DNA of 47,500 nt from Neocallimastix lanati (nom. inval.) (GCA_016946835.1 JACVTC010000113.1:357501-405000), one strand, 5' to 3'. Counted from the stretch's first letter, positions 31,336 to 44,204 are shown. A program made the numbers and translations. Notes: generated by a model from the sequence alone, not told the origin.

Positions 31336-32208
31336 ATGGTTTTAAACAAAACAATAAAGTTAAATAATGGAGTAGAAATTCCAGTTCTTGGTCTTGGTAC
31401 TTGGTTATTAGATGAAAGTATAGCAGCTGAAACAGTAATTCAAGCCCTTAAAGCTGGTTATCGTCATATTGATACTGCTGAAGCTTATCAAAATGAAAAA
31501 GCTATTGGTGAAGGTATTCGTAAATCTGGTATTCCAAGAGATCAAATATTCCTCACTACAAAGGTTGTAGCTGAAATAAAAGATTATGAAGAAGCTAAAA
31601 AAGCGATTCAAAAGTCTTTAGATGATTTAGATATTGGATATATTGATTTAATGCTTATTCATTCTCCTCAACCATGGGCCAATTTCAGAAATGGAAACCA
31701 TTATGAAGAAGGAAATCTAGCTGTCTGGAAAGCTTTAGAAGAATTTTATAAAGCTGGTAAAATTAAAGCCATTGGTGTTTCTAATTTTGAAAAGGTCGAT
31801 ATTGAAAATATTTTAAAACATGGAACCGTCAGACCAGCAGTAAATCAGATTTTAGTCCACATTTCCAATACACCCTTTAAACTTATTGAATATTGTCAAA
31901 GTGAAGGTATAGCTATTGAAGCCTTTTCACCAATAGGTCACGGTGAAATTCTTAAAAATCCAACTTTAATTGAAATGGCTAAAAATTACAATGTTTCCGT
32001 TCCACAATTATGTATTCGTTATGACGTTCAACTTGGTTTAATTGTTTTACCAAAATCAACCAATCCAGAGCATATAAAGAGTAATGGTGAAGTTGATTTC
32101 GTTATATCTGATAAAGATATGGAAACCTTAAAGAACATTGAACGTATTAAAGATTATGGTGAAAGTACAATGTACTTTACTGGATTTATGCTTGACTCCT
32201 ATGTATAA
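31336..32208 (+). CDS. Aldo-keto reductase (AKR superfamily), paralogue 1
   Basis: 290 codons, intronless. NAD(P)H-dependent reductase of aldehydes and ketones to alcohols, cytosolic (no signal peptide). The (beta/alpha)8 fold is covered from TIKLNNGVEIPVLGLGTW to the C-terminal helices. Catalytic tetrad D46, Y51 (DTAEAYQNE), K76 (LTTK) and H109 (LIHSP) is complete; family signatures YRHIDTAEAYQNE and LDIGYIDLMLIH are clear. The cofactor motif reads LPKSTNPEHIKSN, with His where the family usually has Arg, which may change NADPH preference. Closest in style to bacterial/fungal 2,5-diketo-gluconate reductase-like AKRs; the substrate is unknown. A paralogue lies 4.9 kb downstream in the same orientation. 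The C-terminal ~20 residues differ sharply between the two. Confidence 0.95.
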   Translation: MVLNKTIKLNNGVEIPVLGLGTWLLDESIAAETVIQALKAGYRHIDTAEAYQNEKAIGEGIRKSGIPRDQIFLTTKVVAEIKDYEEAKKAIQKSLDDLDIGYIDLMLIHSPQPWANFRNGNHYEEGNLAVWKALEEFYKAGKIKAIGVSNFEKVDIENILKHGTVRPAVNQILVHISNTPFKLIEYCQSEGIAIEAFSPIGHGEILKNPTLIEMAKNYNVSVPQLCIRYDVQLGLIVLPKSTNPEHIKSNGEVDFVISDKDMETLKNIERIKDYGESTMYFTGFMLDSYV

Positions 32209-32620
32209 AAACATTTAAATAAATAAAACTTTTTATAAAAAAGTAAAAAATTTATAGATATTAATATAATAAAACTAAATTAATATCTTCTAAAACAAAA
32301 AAAAAACATTTATAATTAATTACAAAACATAGTTAGAAAAAGTTTAAAATATTTTTAAACAGTTTTATAATAAATATTTTATTCTAAAAAAAAAATAATA
32401 AATAATTGAAATAAATAATTATTATAAATAATGATCTACCAAAATTGAAATAAAAAATAATATTACTAAACTTTAAAGAAAAAAAAAAGTGTTTTTTTTT
32501 TTAATGAAATAATCGTTGATATAACAGTATAGAATTAAATTATTAAAAAAAAAAAAGTGTTTTTTTCTTTTTTTTTAATGAAATAATTGTTGATATATAA
32601 CAATTGAGTTAAGTTTTTTT
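32209..32620. other. 3' flank of AKR gene 1 with a short tandem duplication
   Basis: AATAAA-like words follow the stop codon (32218-32226). A ~75-bp unit (aaaaaagtgttttttt, ttaatgaaataat-gttgatata) is repeated at 32480-32530 and 32545-32600. Confidence 0.5.
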
Positions 32621-32621
32621 T

Positions 32622-32664
32622 TTTATTATTATTATTTATTATTTATTTATTTATTTATTTATTT

Positions 32665-32752
<88 letters not shown>
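32622..32752. repeat. (TTTA)n microsatellite
   Basis: About 30 units of ttta with a few att interruptions near 32620-32665. Confidence 0.92.
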
Positions 32753-32753
<1 letters not shown>

Positions 32754-33510
32754 TAGATCATCCATATTTCAATACATTAAATACATGTCTTTTATTTTTA
32801 ATTACATAAAAGAAGCTTATAGAAGATAAATTAAAAAAAAAAAAAAAAAAAGTTTTTTTTAAAAAATTATATTATTTGTATCAATATAAATTTATATATT
32901 ACTATGATATATCTATGATTCTATTTATTTGTAATATATTATTTACTATTTTAAAAATATAATAAAAAAAAAAAAAAATTAATCAATACTAAATATTAAA
33001 ATAATATTTTATATTAATATAATAATAATATTTTAAAAAAAAAAAAAAAATAATTCTGAAAATTATTAATATTACATATTAGTAAAAGAACATTTTTTAA
33101 AAAAAACAATAATAGTAATAATAACCTTAAAAATATTTATAAATATTATTTTATAATGTAAAATTCAGTTTTTTAATTTTTTTTTTTTTTGTTTATTCTT
33201 GATAGCAAACACTTTTAAAAGGATTAAGTGTAAAGAAATTTTAAGAACAAAAAAAAAAAAAAATTCATATTTTTTGAATATTTGGAATATGATAAAAATC
33301 TCAATATTTGTTTATTTAATAACTTTATTTATTTGAAGCAAAAAGGCTTATTTTTTTTTTAAGAATACATAATTTAATGCTATTTATACATACAAAATAC
33401 ATTTGATGGATCATACATATTTTAATACATTAAATACATTAAATACATTAAATACATTAAATACATGTTTTCATATTAACTATTAACTATATAAAAGAGG
33501 CTTATAAATA
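32754..33510. repeat. Dispersed duplicate pair with a 9-bp minisatellite
   Basis: gatcatccatatttcaatac...aaatacatg...acataaaagaagcttata (32754-32822) reappears as gatcatacatattttaatac...catg...atataaaagaggcttata (33408-33507). In the second copy the attaaatac unit is expanded to four tandem copies (33431-33466). Confidence 0.7.
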
Positions 33511-34153
33511 TAAAAAAATTTTAAAACTATAATCATAAACTATATAAACTATATATTAATATAAAATATCTTATTTATTTATAATAAACTATTTAATATT
33601 TAAAATTATAAATAAAAGTTGCAATAAAATAAAAATACTAATTAAAATGTAAATTAAATTTATAAACTAAAAATACTAATTTTCTAAAAGAATATATATT
33701 AGGAGTTAATGCCATACAATAATGTATTAGATTAGAGTTGTATTTTTTTTTTTTTAAATAATATAATGAAGAGTTGAAAAAGCCAGAATATATACATATA
33801 AATATATGTAATAATTAAAAAAATTAATCAATGAATATGGCTCTGAACTCCAAAATTCAAAAATATGGTTATTTTTTAACAATGGATAAATTAAAAAAAA
33901 AAAAAAAAAAAAAAATAAATAAATATATTAATCACTATGTATCAAATTAATAAAATAAAAAAAAAAAAGAAGTTCTCTGTTAACTAATTATTTTTATTAA
34001 CACTTAATATGTATTTATGAAAATATATATATATATCATATCTTATAATTAAACAATCTTTTTATATTTAATATTATTATCTTTAATAATAATAATAAAA
34101 AATATAAAATATTTTTAAACTTTATATATATATCTTGTAATTAACAAAATTGC

Positions 34154-34201
<48 letters not shown>

Positions 34202-34568
34202 TAAAAATAAAAGAAAAGAAGTTCTGGGTCAACGCAATGCTTCAATTAGCAATATGTGTTTATTTTTGAAAATAATATATATATGTATATTTATATATTC
34301 TTAATATGATAATTAAAAAATATAAAATATTTTTTAATATTATAGATAATAATATATATTATGTATAAACCAAATATTTACAATACTTTAATATGGATTT
34401 ATTAATAAAAACATACTCAATTTAATCAATACCCACTTTTATTTTATTGTGAATTAGTTCTATAATATTTGTATCATCTATTACAATTTAATATTGTGAT
34501 GTTTTTTTATTTAGTCAGATATAAATCCTTATTATAATTGAAATAAACTAATGAATTAATTAATAGAT

Positions 34569-34611
<43 letters not shown>

Positions 34612-35190
34612 ATCTATCTATTATAACAATATCTATGAATTATTTTATTAATATTTAACATTTAATAAAAATTTAATTTTTTATTAAAAAAAAAACACTA
34701 TTTAAGTTAAAAGTAGGGTGAATTATAATAATAATAAAGTTAAAAAAAAAAATAAAATAAAATTAAAATTAAAATTAAAAATTAAAAGATTGCAGGTAAA
34801 AATATATTTAAAAAAATTTTAAAAAATTTTAAAACTTTTAATTAAAAATCATGTTATAAAGCACTTATAAAATATTTTATAGATTTGTTTTTTTTTTATT
34901 TTTTTATTTATTAATTCATTTATTATTTAATTATCCATTTGATAAAATAAAATGGATAATTAAATAAAATAAAATATTTATGGTAAAGAATTAACAGTGC
35001 TTGATTATAATATTAACAAATATATATATAATTAATTATAATATTAATAATATATATTTATGATCTATTATATTTTAAAAAAAAAAAAAAAAAGATCTAT
35101 TAAAATATTGAAAAAAAAAATATGAATATATAATATATTTTATAAAATAAATAAATTAAATAGAAGTTTTTATAATTTTTAAATATTAAT

Positions 35191-35227
<37 letters not shown>

Positions 35228-35877
35228 AATAAAAAATAATTTTTTATATTATAAAATATAAAATTTATTAAAAAAAATAAAAAAAGTGATATAATTTAAA
35301 AATAAAAAATAAAATAAATAAAAACAAAAAAAATTTAAAAAAAGTATTTTTATATTAACAAAAAATTTTATTATAAAGCATTTAAAATTGGTATTATTAC
35401 CATTTTACATTAACTATAACCTTTTTTTTTTAATTACTAAATTAAATTGGTCTAAATCATATTTATTTTTTCTGTAATATCATATATATATTAAGCATAA
35501 CTATGTACCTTTATATATATATATTTTAAAATTAAAAAAACCAAGGTTTTTTTAATTTAATTTTTTATTTTTTATTTATTTTATTTTTTATTTTTTTAAA
35601 ATTTTTTTTTTTTTATATTAAAAAATCATGGTTTTTTAATTTAATTTTTTATTTTTATATTTTAAAAATCTTCATAAAACATAATTTAAAATTTTTTTAA
35701 TTTGAAGTACTGTTTTTTTGTTTTTGTTTTTGTTTTTTGCTGTATTGATATATTGTCTATATATATATATATATAAGACTTTTAATTAATTTTTTTTTAA
35801 AAAAAAAAAAAAATACATACATACTAAAAAAAATATTAAAGTTGATTTATCCCTGTAATCTTAATTTTTCCTTAATT
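33511..35877. other. A+T-rich DNA between the two AKR genes, no gene seen
   Basis: Many poly(A)/poly(T) runs, e.g. 34168-34197 A, 34571-34607 T, 35191-35222 A. Two versions of a paired motif, aagttctctgttaactaatt... / aagttctgggtcaacgcaat... followed by ttaacactt/ttagcaat and tatgtatttatgaaaatatat / atgtgtttatttttgaaaat, at 33970 and 34215 suggest a diverged duplication. No coding potential. Confidence 0.5.
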
Positions 35878-35957
35878 TTATTATTATTATTAATAATATT
35901 TATTATTATTATTATTATTATTATTTATTATTATTATTATTATTATTATTTATTTTA

Positions 35958-35990
<33 letters not shown>

Positions 35991-35992
35991 TA
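35878..35992. repeat. (ATT)n microsatellite, interrupted
   Basis: Several ATT blocks separated by ATTT; 220 bp upstream of the second AKR gene, paralleling the (ATT)n tract upstream of the first. Confidence 0.88.
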
Positions 35993-36211
35993 ATTTGATA
36001 TATAAATATTAATAATTCTTCCTTTTTTTTTTTTTTTTAAAAAAAAATTTTTTTAAATAAAAAAAGATATTGTTAATTAAAAAAATTAAAAACCATTAAA
36101 GAAATTAAAAATAATCAACTAATAAATAAATATAAAAAATTATATATATCAAATAAAAAAAACAACAATAATAATAATAATTAAATAAAAAATAATAATA
36201 ATAGTAATAAA

Positions 36212-37078
36212 ATGGTTTTAAACAAAACAATAAAGTTAAATAATGGAGTAGAAATTCCAGTTCTTGGTCTTGGTACTTGGTTAATAGATGAAAGTATAGC
36301 AGCAGAAGCTGTAATTCAAGCCCTTAAAGCTGGTTATCGTCATATTGATACTGCTGAAGTTTATCAAAATGAAAAAGCTATTGGTGAAGGTATTCGTAAA
36401 TCTGGTATTCCAAGAGAACAAATATTCCTCACCACAAAGCTTGCAGCTGAAATTAAAGATTATGAAGGAGCAAAGAAGGCGATTCAAAAGTCTTTAGATG
36501 ATTTAGATATTGGATATATTGATTTAATGATTATTCATTCTCCTCAACCATGGCCTGAATTCACAAGTGAAAATCATTATGAAGAAGGAAATTTAGCTGC
36601 CTGGAAAGCATTAGAAGAATTTTATAAAGCAGGTAAAATTAAAGCTATTGGGGTTTCCAATTTCTGGAAAAGAGATATAGAAAACATTTTAAAGCATGGA
36701 ACTGTCAGACCAGCAGTAAATCAAATTTTAGTCCATATATCCAATACACCCTTTAAACTTATTGAATATTGTCAAAGTGAAGGGATAGCGGTTGAAGCCT
36801 TTTCACCAATGGGTCACGGTGGAATTATCGATAATCCTGTTTTAGCTGAAATGGCGAAATCCTACAATAAATCCGTAGCCCAATTATGTATTCGTTATAT
36901 TGTTCAACTTGGTTTAATTGTACTACCAAAGTCATCAAATCCAGACCACATAAAAAGTAATGGTGAAGTTGATTTTGTTATATCTGATAAAGATATGGAA
37001 ACTTTAAAGAAAATTGAACTTGTTAAAGATAAAAATAAAAATAAATTATTTTTTGATGAAAATATGGACAATTTCTAA
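36212..37078 (+). CDS. Aldo-keto reductase (AKR superfamily), paralogue 2
   Basis: 288 codons, intronless, cytosolic NAD(P)H-dependent carbonyl reductase. Same start and most of the sequence as the gene at 31336. Tetrad D46, Y51 (DTAEVYQNE), K76 (LTTK) and H109 (IIHSP) is intact; the cofactor motif LPKSSNPDHIKSN again has His for the usual Arg. Differences cluster in substrate-loop regions (FTSEN for FRNGN near 116-120, WKRD for EKVD near 149-152, MGHGGIID for IGHGEILK) and in the last ~20 residues (KDKNKNKLFFDENMDNF versus KDYGESTMYFTGFMLDSYV). That pattern suggests changed substrate range, because the AKR C-terminal loop shapes the pocket. The pseudogene at 46064-46340 derives from this type. 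Confidence 0.95.
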   Translation: MVLNKTIKLNNGVEIPVLGLGTWLIDESIAAEAVIQALKAGYRHIDTAEVYQNEKAIGEGIRKSGIPREQIFLTTKLAAEIKDYEGAKKAIQKSLDDLDIGYIDLMIIHSPQPWPEFTSENHYEEGNLAAWKALEEFYKAGKIKAIGVSNFWKRDIENILKHGTVRPAVNQILVHISNTPFKLIEYCQSEGIAVEAFSPMGHGGIIDNPVLAEMAKSYNKSVAQLCIRYIVQLGLIVLPKSSNPDHIKSNGEVDFVISDKDMETLKKIELVKDKNKNKLFFDENMDNF

Positions 37079-37376
37079 TCTTCAGCATTATAATGAATAA
37101 TAATTAAAAAAAAAAAAAAAAAAAAAAAAAAGATTAAAATAAAATAAAAATTTTATATTATAATGAATAATAATCAATATATATATATATATTACATTAT
37201 ATTAAAATAAATAATAATCAAAATAAAATTTATTACATTAAAATGAATAATAATACATGTTATTTGTTGATTTAAGACACTATTATAAATAATATAATAT
37301 ATATATATATACGTTATTTAAGAAATTATTAATAAAAATAAAAATTAGTAATAAAATTAAATTAAAATAATAATTA
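37079..37376. other. 3' flank of AKR gene 2
   Basis: The word attataatgaataataat occurs three times (37088, 37158, 37239 approx.) with spacing of about 70-80 bp; a poly(A) run lies at 37106-37131. No gene. Confidence 0.5.
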
Positions 37377-37760
<384 letters not shown>

Positions 37761-38113
37761 GATGTTGTTAAATTTATTTTATTGTAATGTAAATTTTATA
37801 TTAGTTAATGTTATAAATTTATGTAATGTATTAAATATTTAATATTAAAATTTATGAATTAATTATTCTTTATTAAATATGTACTCTTAATAAATACTTA
37901 TATTATTTATTATTTATTATTTATTATTTATTATTTATTTAAAATATAAAATAATTTAGGATCTTCTATCCTAATAAGTAAAACTCTCATCTGCCGTTTT
38001 TCTATCTTTCCTTTTATATTAATAAATAATAATTAAATTTTAATTATTTTAAATTTTTTTTATTTTCAAATTATATTATATATCATTAATAATAAAGTTT
38101 TTTTTTTTATACA

Positions 38114-38151
<38 letters not shown>

Positions 38152-41100
38152 ATTATTATTATTATTATTATTATTATTTAAAGTATTTTTTAAAATTATA
38201 AATTATTATTACATTATGTACTTTTTTTTTTCTTATTAGTAATATATTTATATATATACTTTTATACAATTTCAAAATAAAATTATTAATTATAATTATA
38301 ATATTAATTATTATATATCTATTATTGTAAATATTTTTGTAAATATTATTATTATTATTATTACTATTATTATTTACTGAAATTAATAAATTTATATTCT
38401 ATAGTTTTTATAATTAAATATGATATTATAAATTATCATAATTATAGGTATCTTTTGATAATTTAATTCAAATCAATTTTTTTCTTATATATATATACAT
38501 AAATAAATAAATAAAAAATAAATAAAAAAAATTAATAATATTATATATATTATATATATTTGTTATATTAGATAATAATAATAATAACAATAATAATAAC
38601 CAACAGATAATAATGGATAATAATAAATTTATTTATTTTAAATATTTTTATTATTGTATTATATATGTACAATAGATTATAATATAAATTAAGGTTTCTC
38701 ATAACCATTAGGAAATTTTGGAAAATTTAAAAAATTGCTTAAATGAAATATTCAATTTAAAATTAATATAATTTGTTAGAAATAAAGTTCAGCAAATTAA
38801 ATTATATCTTTAGTTATATTAAAATCTTATATTTCATTTTGTGGCGTATAACTTACATATATTAAATATCAAATACAATAACCAAATTTATATTAATTAA
38901 AAATATAAATTTATTTTATATTCAATTAATAAATATAATAATTAAGTATTAAGGTTGTAGTATTAAATAAAAATATAAATAAATAAACATAAAATAATCT
39001 AATTAAGTGATCACATTCAATTTCAATTTTGCGAAATAATTTAATTATAATTAATATTAAACTAACCATTCAATCTTTCATTGCTTTTTGCTTTAAAATA
39101 AAATTAGTTATAGGGGTTAAGCTTTTAAGAAGAAATATAATGAATTCAAGATACAGAATATCATTAATTTATTCACATATAAAATGGATAATGTATTTCT
39201 TATTGAAGTAAATAAATAAATTTTTATTTAAAAGATTTTAAAAATTTTTGTTTTTAATACTTCACTTTTTTTTATATGATATTATAATGAGGAATATTAA
39301 TTGGTACTTTAACGAGTAAGGCTTAGTTACCTGTTAAGGTATAATAATAAAAATAATTTCTTTTTACTTTATTTTATAATGTATAAAAATAAAATCAAAT
39401 ATGTGATTATGTATAAGAATATGTGTTTAAAAGATTCAATAAATATTTGGTAATTTTGTTTTATTTTTTGAAAAAAAGTAAAATTAAATATTAAAAATTT
39501 TGTATATTTCGTTCCTTCTTAAAATATATTTCTTTCTACATATATTTAATTCTTTATTAATATTAAAATCATCTGATTATATAAATCTATGTATTAATAA
39601 ATATGTACTATAGTTATTTTTATATTATAGTTAGTTATTTAATAACTTAGAATATAGTATTATTAATATATTACATAATTAAATATGTAATTGTATTATG
39701 GCGCATGTATGACATACATATACTTACATACAACAAATATAGTTTTATTAAAAAAAAACCTAAAATGCAATAATTTATCAAAAATAATAATAATAACCTT
39801 ATTAATAAAAGGTAGAAATCTCAATTCTAACAAAAATCTTTCTAAAAAAATATGTTAAAAAAAAAAAATAAAATATAAAATAAAGTTAAATAAATATTCC
39901 TTTTTTTCTCAAAAAAGTAAAAGAGCAAAATGACTAAAAAAATATATAATTTTTATATTTAATATTGTTGGATATTTTTTTAATAAATTTAATTTAAAAT
40001 TAATTTAATTATAGAAATATTTACATTAAATTATTTAAATACAAAAAAAAAAAATAAAAAATAAAAAAAAAAAATAAATAAATAAATAAATAGTTTTAAA
40101 ATTTTCATTATCTAAATTATTTGATATATTAAGATATCTTTTAATTTTTTTATATAAAATTGTATTTTTATGGTTTATGTTTAAACGACATTTAAATTTT
40201 ATTATTTATGTATCTTTTTTTAAAAGTGTTAACTATAATGGAAACAATATATAATGATTTTTATAAAATAAAAAATATTATATAAATACAATGTACTATT
40301 CTTAATAATAATCTTTTTTTTTCCTGATAATTTTTTTTTTTTTTTTTTTACAAATGAGTCATGCTATAAACCATTGATTTTGTTAGTCATCATTTCTTCT
40401 TTTAAATCATTCTTTTTACTTTTTTAAATTAAAAAAAAAAAAAATAAGAGATATTCAAGTTTATCCAATTTAGTTATTTTGTATAAATAACAATCTTCCT
40501 TTGACTCAATCTTAATTATTATTAATTTATAATGATTATTTCTATAAAAAAATGATTTAAGGATCATCATCATTTTAATATGATTAAATATTAAATATTA
40601 ATTATTATTAATTATTATACTTTTTAATGATTTATTATTAAATATTATTATTTATTATTTATTCGTATTAATTACTGTTTAAATATATTTAATTTTATTT
40701 TTTATTTATTTTTTTTTTTTATTTTTCCTTTATTTTAATTAATTTTAATTAATTTTAATTATTATTATTATTCTTTTAAATTTTATTTTAATATTTTTAT
40801 TTTATTATTATAATTTATTAGGATAATTTGAGTCATTTTATTTTCAATATGAAATATCAATATTTAATATTATTTTTTTGATCCTTTTTTATTATTAAAT
40901 ATGATAGTATATTTTATATTTGCCACTCTTTATATTTATTATTAGATTATAATTTTAATTATTTTTTTTTTATATAAATAAAATAGGAATATCAAATTAC
41001 TGTATATTTAATAATTTTGTAAATACTTTCTTTTTTTTAAATAATGAATAGTAAAAAAAAAAAAAAAAAGTTGTTATATTAATCTTTAATATTATCTTTC

Positions 41101-41961
41101 TTAAATTTTATAATTCATATGATGTACTTTATCCATTTTTGAAAAAAATACAAAAATTAATACATTTGGATTTACTTTGATTTGCCTTTTAATAATGAAA
41201 TTTGTCTATTATTTATTCTTTAATACAGATGTTATAGTATAATATTATAAATAGTTTATTACATATAAATATATATATATATATATATATTTTAAAAATT
41301 ACTAATAACACTATAATAATAAAAAAAGATAATAGAAATATTACAAATAGTAAGCCATACCATAATAAAAATTAATTATAATCATTATTACCCAGTTTAA
41401 CTTGTTTATCCGTTTAACATGGTTAAGAATGAATGAACTTGGTTAATTGTTGCTTAATTTTTATTTTATTTTAACGGGTTAATTTATTTTTATAATAATT
41501 AAAGTTTATTTTTTGTATATCTTTTTAATTTCTTGTTTTAATTAAATTATTTTAATATATGAATAATTGATTTACAAATTTTTTAATTTACTAATATATA
41601 AAAAATAAATTAAAAAAATGATTAAAATAAATTAAAATATTTATAATTATAAAATTTTATTAAATCTATAGTTATAATTGATAATTTCTATAGTTTTTTT
41701 TTTTTTTTTTTTTTTTTGATTTTATTTTATTATAAAAGAGAGAGTTTTCTTTTCTTTTTTTTTTTTTTTTCATTCTTTCTTTAAAGAATAATAATTATTA
41801 TATTATTATTAGTGCAAAGTAATAATTAATAATTTTTTTTTTTTACAAATTGATTTTGTAAAATAATAGATAATTAATTAATATAGAATAAATGTATAAT
41901 TATTAGGTTTTTAAAAATCAATATTTAAAAAAAAAAAAAATAGATTATTATATATATATAA

Positions 41962-42010
<49 letters not shown>

Positions 42011-42085
42011 TAGAAATAAAAACAAAAAACAATAAAAAATAAAAAATAAAAAATAAAATAAAAAAAAAAAATAGAAAATTCAAAA
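37761..42085. other. Long A+T-rich gene-free stretch
   Basis: 4.3 kb with no convincing coding region on either strand. Minor simple repeats: TTATTTA (37900-37940), ATT (38120-38178), AAATA (40040-40092), aattaattttaatt (40736-40760) and TA (41265-41290). A 60-codon ORF at 39029-39211 is not protein-like. Poly(T) tracts at 41694-41717 and 41759-41771 and a long A-rich leader (41970-42085) precede the dockerin enzyme gene and are typical of strong gut-fungal promoters and leaders. Confidence 0.6.
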
Positions 42086-44191
42086 ATGAAAAGTTTAAGT
42101 TTCTTATCAAGTCTTTTTACATACCTCTTAGTAGCTTCACCATTTTTGGTAAATGCCCATAAATTAATAGTTGATTGTGGCAATAAGCTTCGAAATGTTA
42201 CTCATTGTGCAAATGGTTCATTATATGGTTTCACCGAAACTATTCCATCTGAAGCTAACTATATGAGATTAGTTGATGATCTTCATCCATATGTTATGCG
42301 TAATCCACCTAGAGGTAAAATGGGTGACCAACATCCATTTGGTAATGCTATTGAAGTTGCTAAACGTTTATCTCGTACTCCAGGTGCAGTAGTATCTGTT
42401 ATTTTAACAGATTTCTTACCATACTGGCCATATCAATGGCCTGGTATGCAAAAATGGTTAGAACTAGTTAGACAGTTCATTCGTGATAAAAAGGCTGCTG
42501 GTATTAAAAATTTCTATGGTTATGAAATTTGGAATGAAGCTGAAAACACCTGGAGAGATTCTAATGGTTATACTTTCTTTGAAATGTGGAAAGAAACCTA
42601 CAAGGTCATCCGTGAAATGGATCCCGATGAAAAAATTATTGGTCCATGTGATGGTTTGTACAGTGAAGAAAGAATGCGTCCATTTTTACAATATTGTTTA
42701 GATAATGATGTCATGCCAGATATTATGTGTTGGCACGAATTGATGGGTGTTGAATTAATTCCACGAAGATACAAAGCTTACCGTGAATTAGAAGCTTCTC
42801 TTGGTATTAAGGAACTCCCAATTACTATTAATGAATATTGTGATATTAAACATGAATTAGAAGGTCAACCAGGTTCTAGTGCTCGTTTTATTGGTAAATT
42901 TGAACGTTATAAGATTGAAAGTGCTTTAATTTCATGGTGGTTCAATAATTTACCAGGTCATTTAGGTAGTTTATTAGCTACTGATTCTGAAAAGGGTGCT
43001 GGTTGGTATTTCTATAAATGGTATGGCGACATGACAGGTGAAATGGTTTATGTTAAACCTCCAAATGATAATAGTATTCTTGTTGATGGTGCTGCCAGCA
43101 TTGATTCTAAAGAAGAATACATTAGTTTCATTTTTGGTGGTCCAAATGATGGTACTATTAATGCTTCATTTATTAATCTTCCAGACTTCATCGGTGATGT
43201 TGCTAAGGTTAAATTTGAAAAAATTGATTGGGTTAGTAAGGATACCGTATCTAATGGACCAAAAACGGTTTTTGAAAAGCAATATGCTGTTGTGGATGGA
43301 CAAATGACTATTGGACTTACAAATTGTAATGCCAGTTCTGGTTATCGTCTCTACATTACTAAGGGTGATCCTTCTGGTGAAGTTGAAGAATCTAATGAAG
43401 TTCCAACCATTATTATTCCAGATGGTACCTACCGAATTATTAATCGTAACAGTGGAAAAGCTTTATCTGTTGTTAATGATTCCAAGAATAATGCAGCTAG
43501 TGTGGTTCAGTATACTTACACGGGTAAGAGTAGTCAACAATGGAAGATTGTTGAAGATGGAGGTTACAGTTTCACCAATGTTAATTCTAATAAAGTACTT
43601 GATATGAATGGAGCCTCTCTTGAAGATGGAGGTAATGCTATTATTTGGCCAGATATTGCTGGTCCAAATCAACGTTGGTCTATTGAAAATGCTGGAGATG
43701 GTTATGTCTATATTATTAACTTTAATAGTAATAAAGTCCTTGATGTTGCCAATGTTTCAAAGGAAGAAGGAGGAAATGTTCATCAATGGACCATCACAAA
43801 TGGTGCCAATCAACAATGGCAATTAATTCCAATTGGTAGTGATACACCACTTGATCTTACTCCTCGTAAAGCTACTACAACTAAAAAGACAACAACTTCA
43901 AAGGCAACCCCAACTCCTTCTAAAGAATCATGTTCTCAAGCTATCTTAAGTCAAGGATATAAATGCTGTTCAAGCGATTGTGTTGTCATCTTTACGGATG
44001 ATGATGGAACATGGGGTATAGAAAACGATGAATGGTGTGGATGTAACACAGTTTCTTCATGTCCATTCTCCATTACTTCTCAAGGCTACAAATGTTGTAA
44101 GGATAACAACTGTTCTGTTATTGAAACAGATGATGCTGGTAAATGGGGTATTGAAGATGACGATTGGTGTGGTATTTCTAACAAATGTTAG
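42086..44191 (+). CDS. Cellulosomal GH39-like glycoside hydrolase with CBM13 and two fungal dockerins
   Basis: 701 codons, intronless, secreted. Signal peptide about 1-24 (ends VNAHK). Catalytic domain about 25-440 of clan GH-A type: acid/base E151 in YEIWNEAENTW and nucleophile E250 in ITINEYCD, 99 residues apart. This best fits family GH39 (beta-xylosidase and related), but GH39-like subfamilies vary, so the substrate (xylan-derived or other hemicellulose) is uncertain. Ricin-B-type CBM13 at about 446-582 has three Q-x-W repeats (QQW, QRW, QQW) for sugar binding. A Thr/Lys/Pro linker lies at about 588-613. Two fungal dockerins (CBM10-like) at about 615-655 and 658-698, each with the pattern C...GYKCC...DDxGxWGIExDxWCG, anchor the enzyme to the fungal cellulosome scaffold. 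The start follows a ~110-nt A-rich leader; it is the first ATG and gives the signal peptide. Confidence 0.92.
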   Translation: MKSLSFLSSLFTYLLVASPFLVNAHKLIVDCGNKLRNVTHCANGSLYGFTETIPSEANYMRLVDDLHPYVMRNPPRGKMGDQHPFGNAIEVAKRLSRTPGAVVSVILTDFLPYWPYQWPGMQKWLELVRQFIRDKKAAGIKNFYGYEIWNEAENTWRDSNGYTFFEMWKETYKVIREMDPDEKIIGPCDGLYSEERMRPFLQYCLDNDVMPDIMCWHELMGVELIPRRYKAYRELEASLGIKELPITINEYCDIKHELEGQPGSSARFIGKFERYKIESALISWWFNNLPGHLGSLLATDSEKGAGWYFYKWYGDMTGEMVYVKPPNDNSILVDGAASIDSKEEYISFIFGGPNDGTINASFINLPDFIGDVAKVKFEKIDWVSKDTVSNGPKTVFEKQYAVVDGQMTIGLTNCNASSGYRLYITKGDPSGEVEESNEVPTIIIPDGTYRIINRNSGKALSVVNDSKNNAASVVQYTYTGKSSQQWKIVEDGGYSFTNVNSNKVLDMNGASLEDGGNAIIWPDIAGPNQRWSIENAGDGYVYIINFNSNKVLDVANVSKEEGGNVHQWTITNGANQQWQLIPIGSDTPLDLTPRKATTTKKTTTSKATPTPSKESCSQAILSQGYKCCSSDCVVIFTDDDGTWGIENDEWCGCNTVSSCPFSITSQGYKCCKDNNCSVIETDDAGKWGIEDDDWCGISNKC

Positions 44192-44198
44192 ATTTCTC

Positions 44199-44204
44199 AA
44201 TAAA
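44199..44204 (+). terminator. Polyadenylation signal AATAAA
   Basis: AATAAA begins 8 nt after the stop codon and runs straight into a 20-nt A tract. It is either a very short 3' UTR signal or chance in A-rich DNA. Confidence 0.35.

Noticed and set aside
41911-42183. Minus-strand ORFs of 90 and 61 codons overlapping the dockerin gene start
   Set aside because: Poly-Phe from A-rich leader DNA; overlaps a well-supported gene on the other strand.
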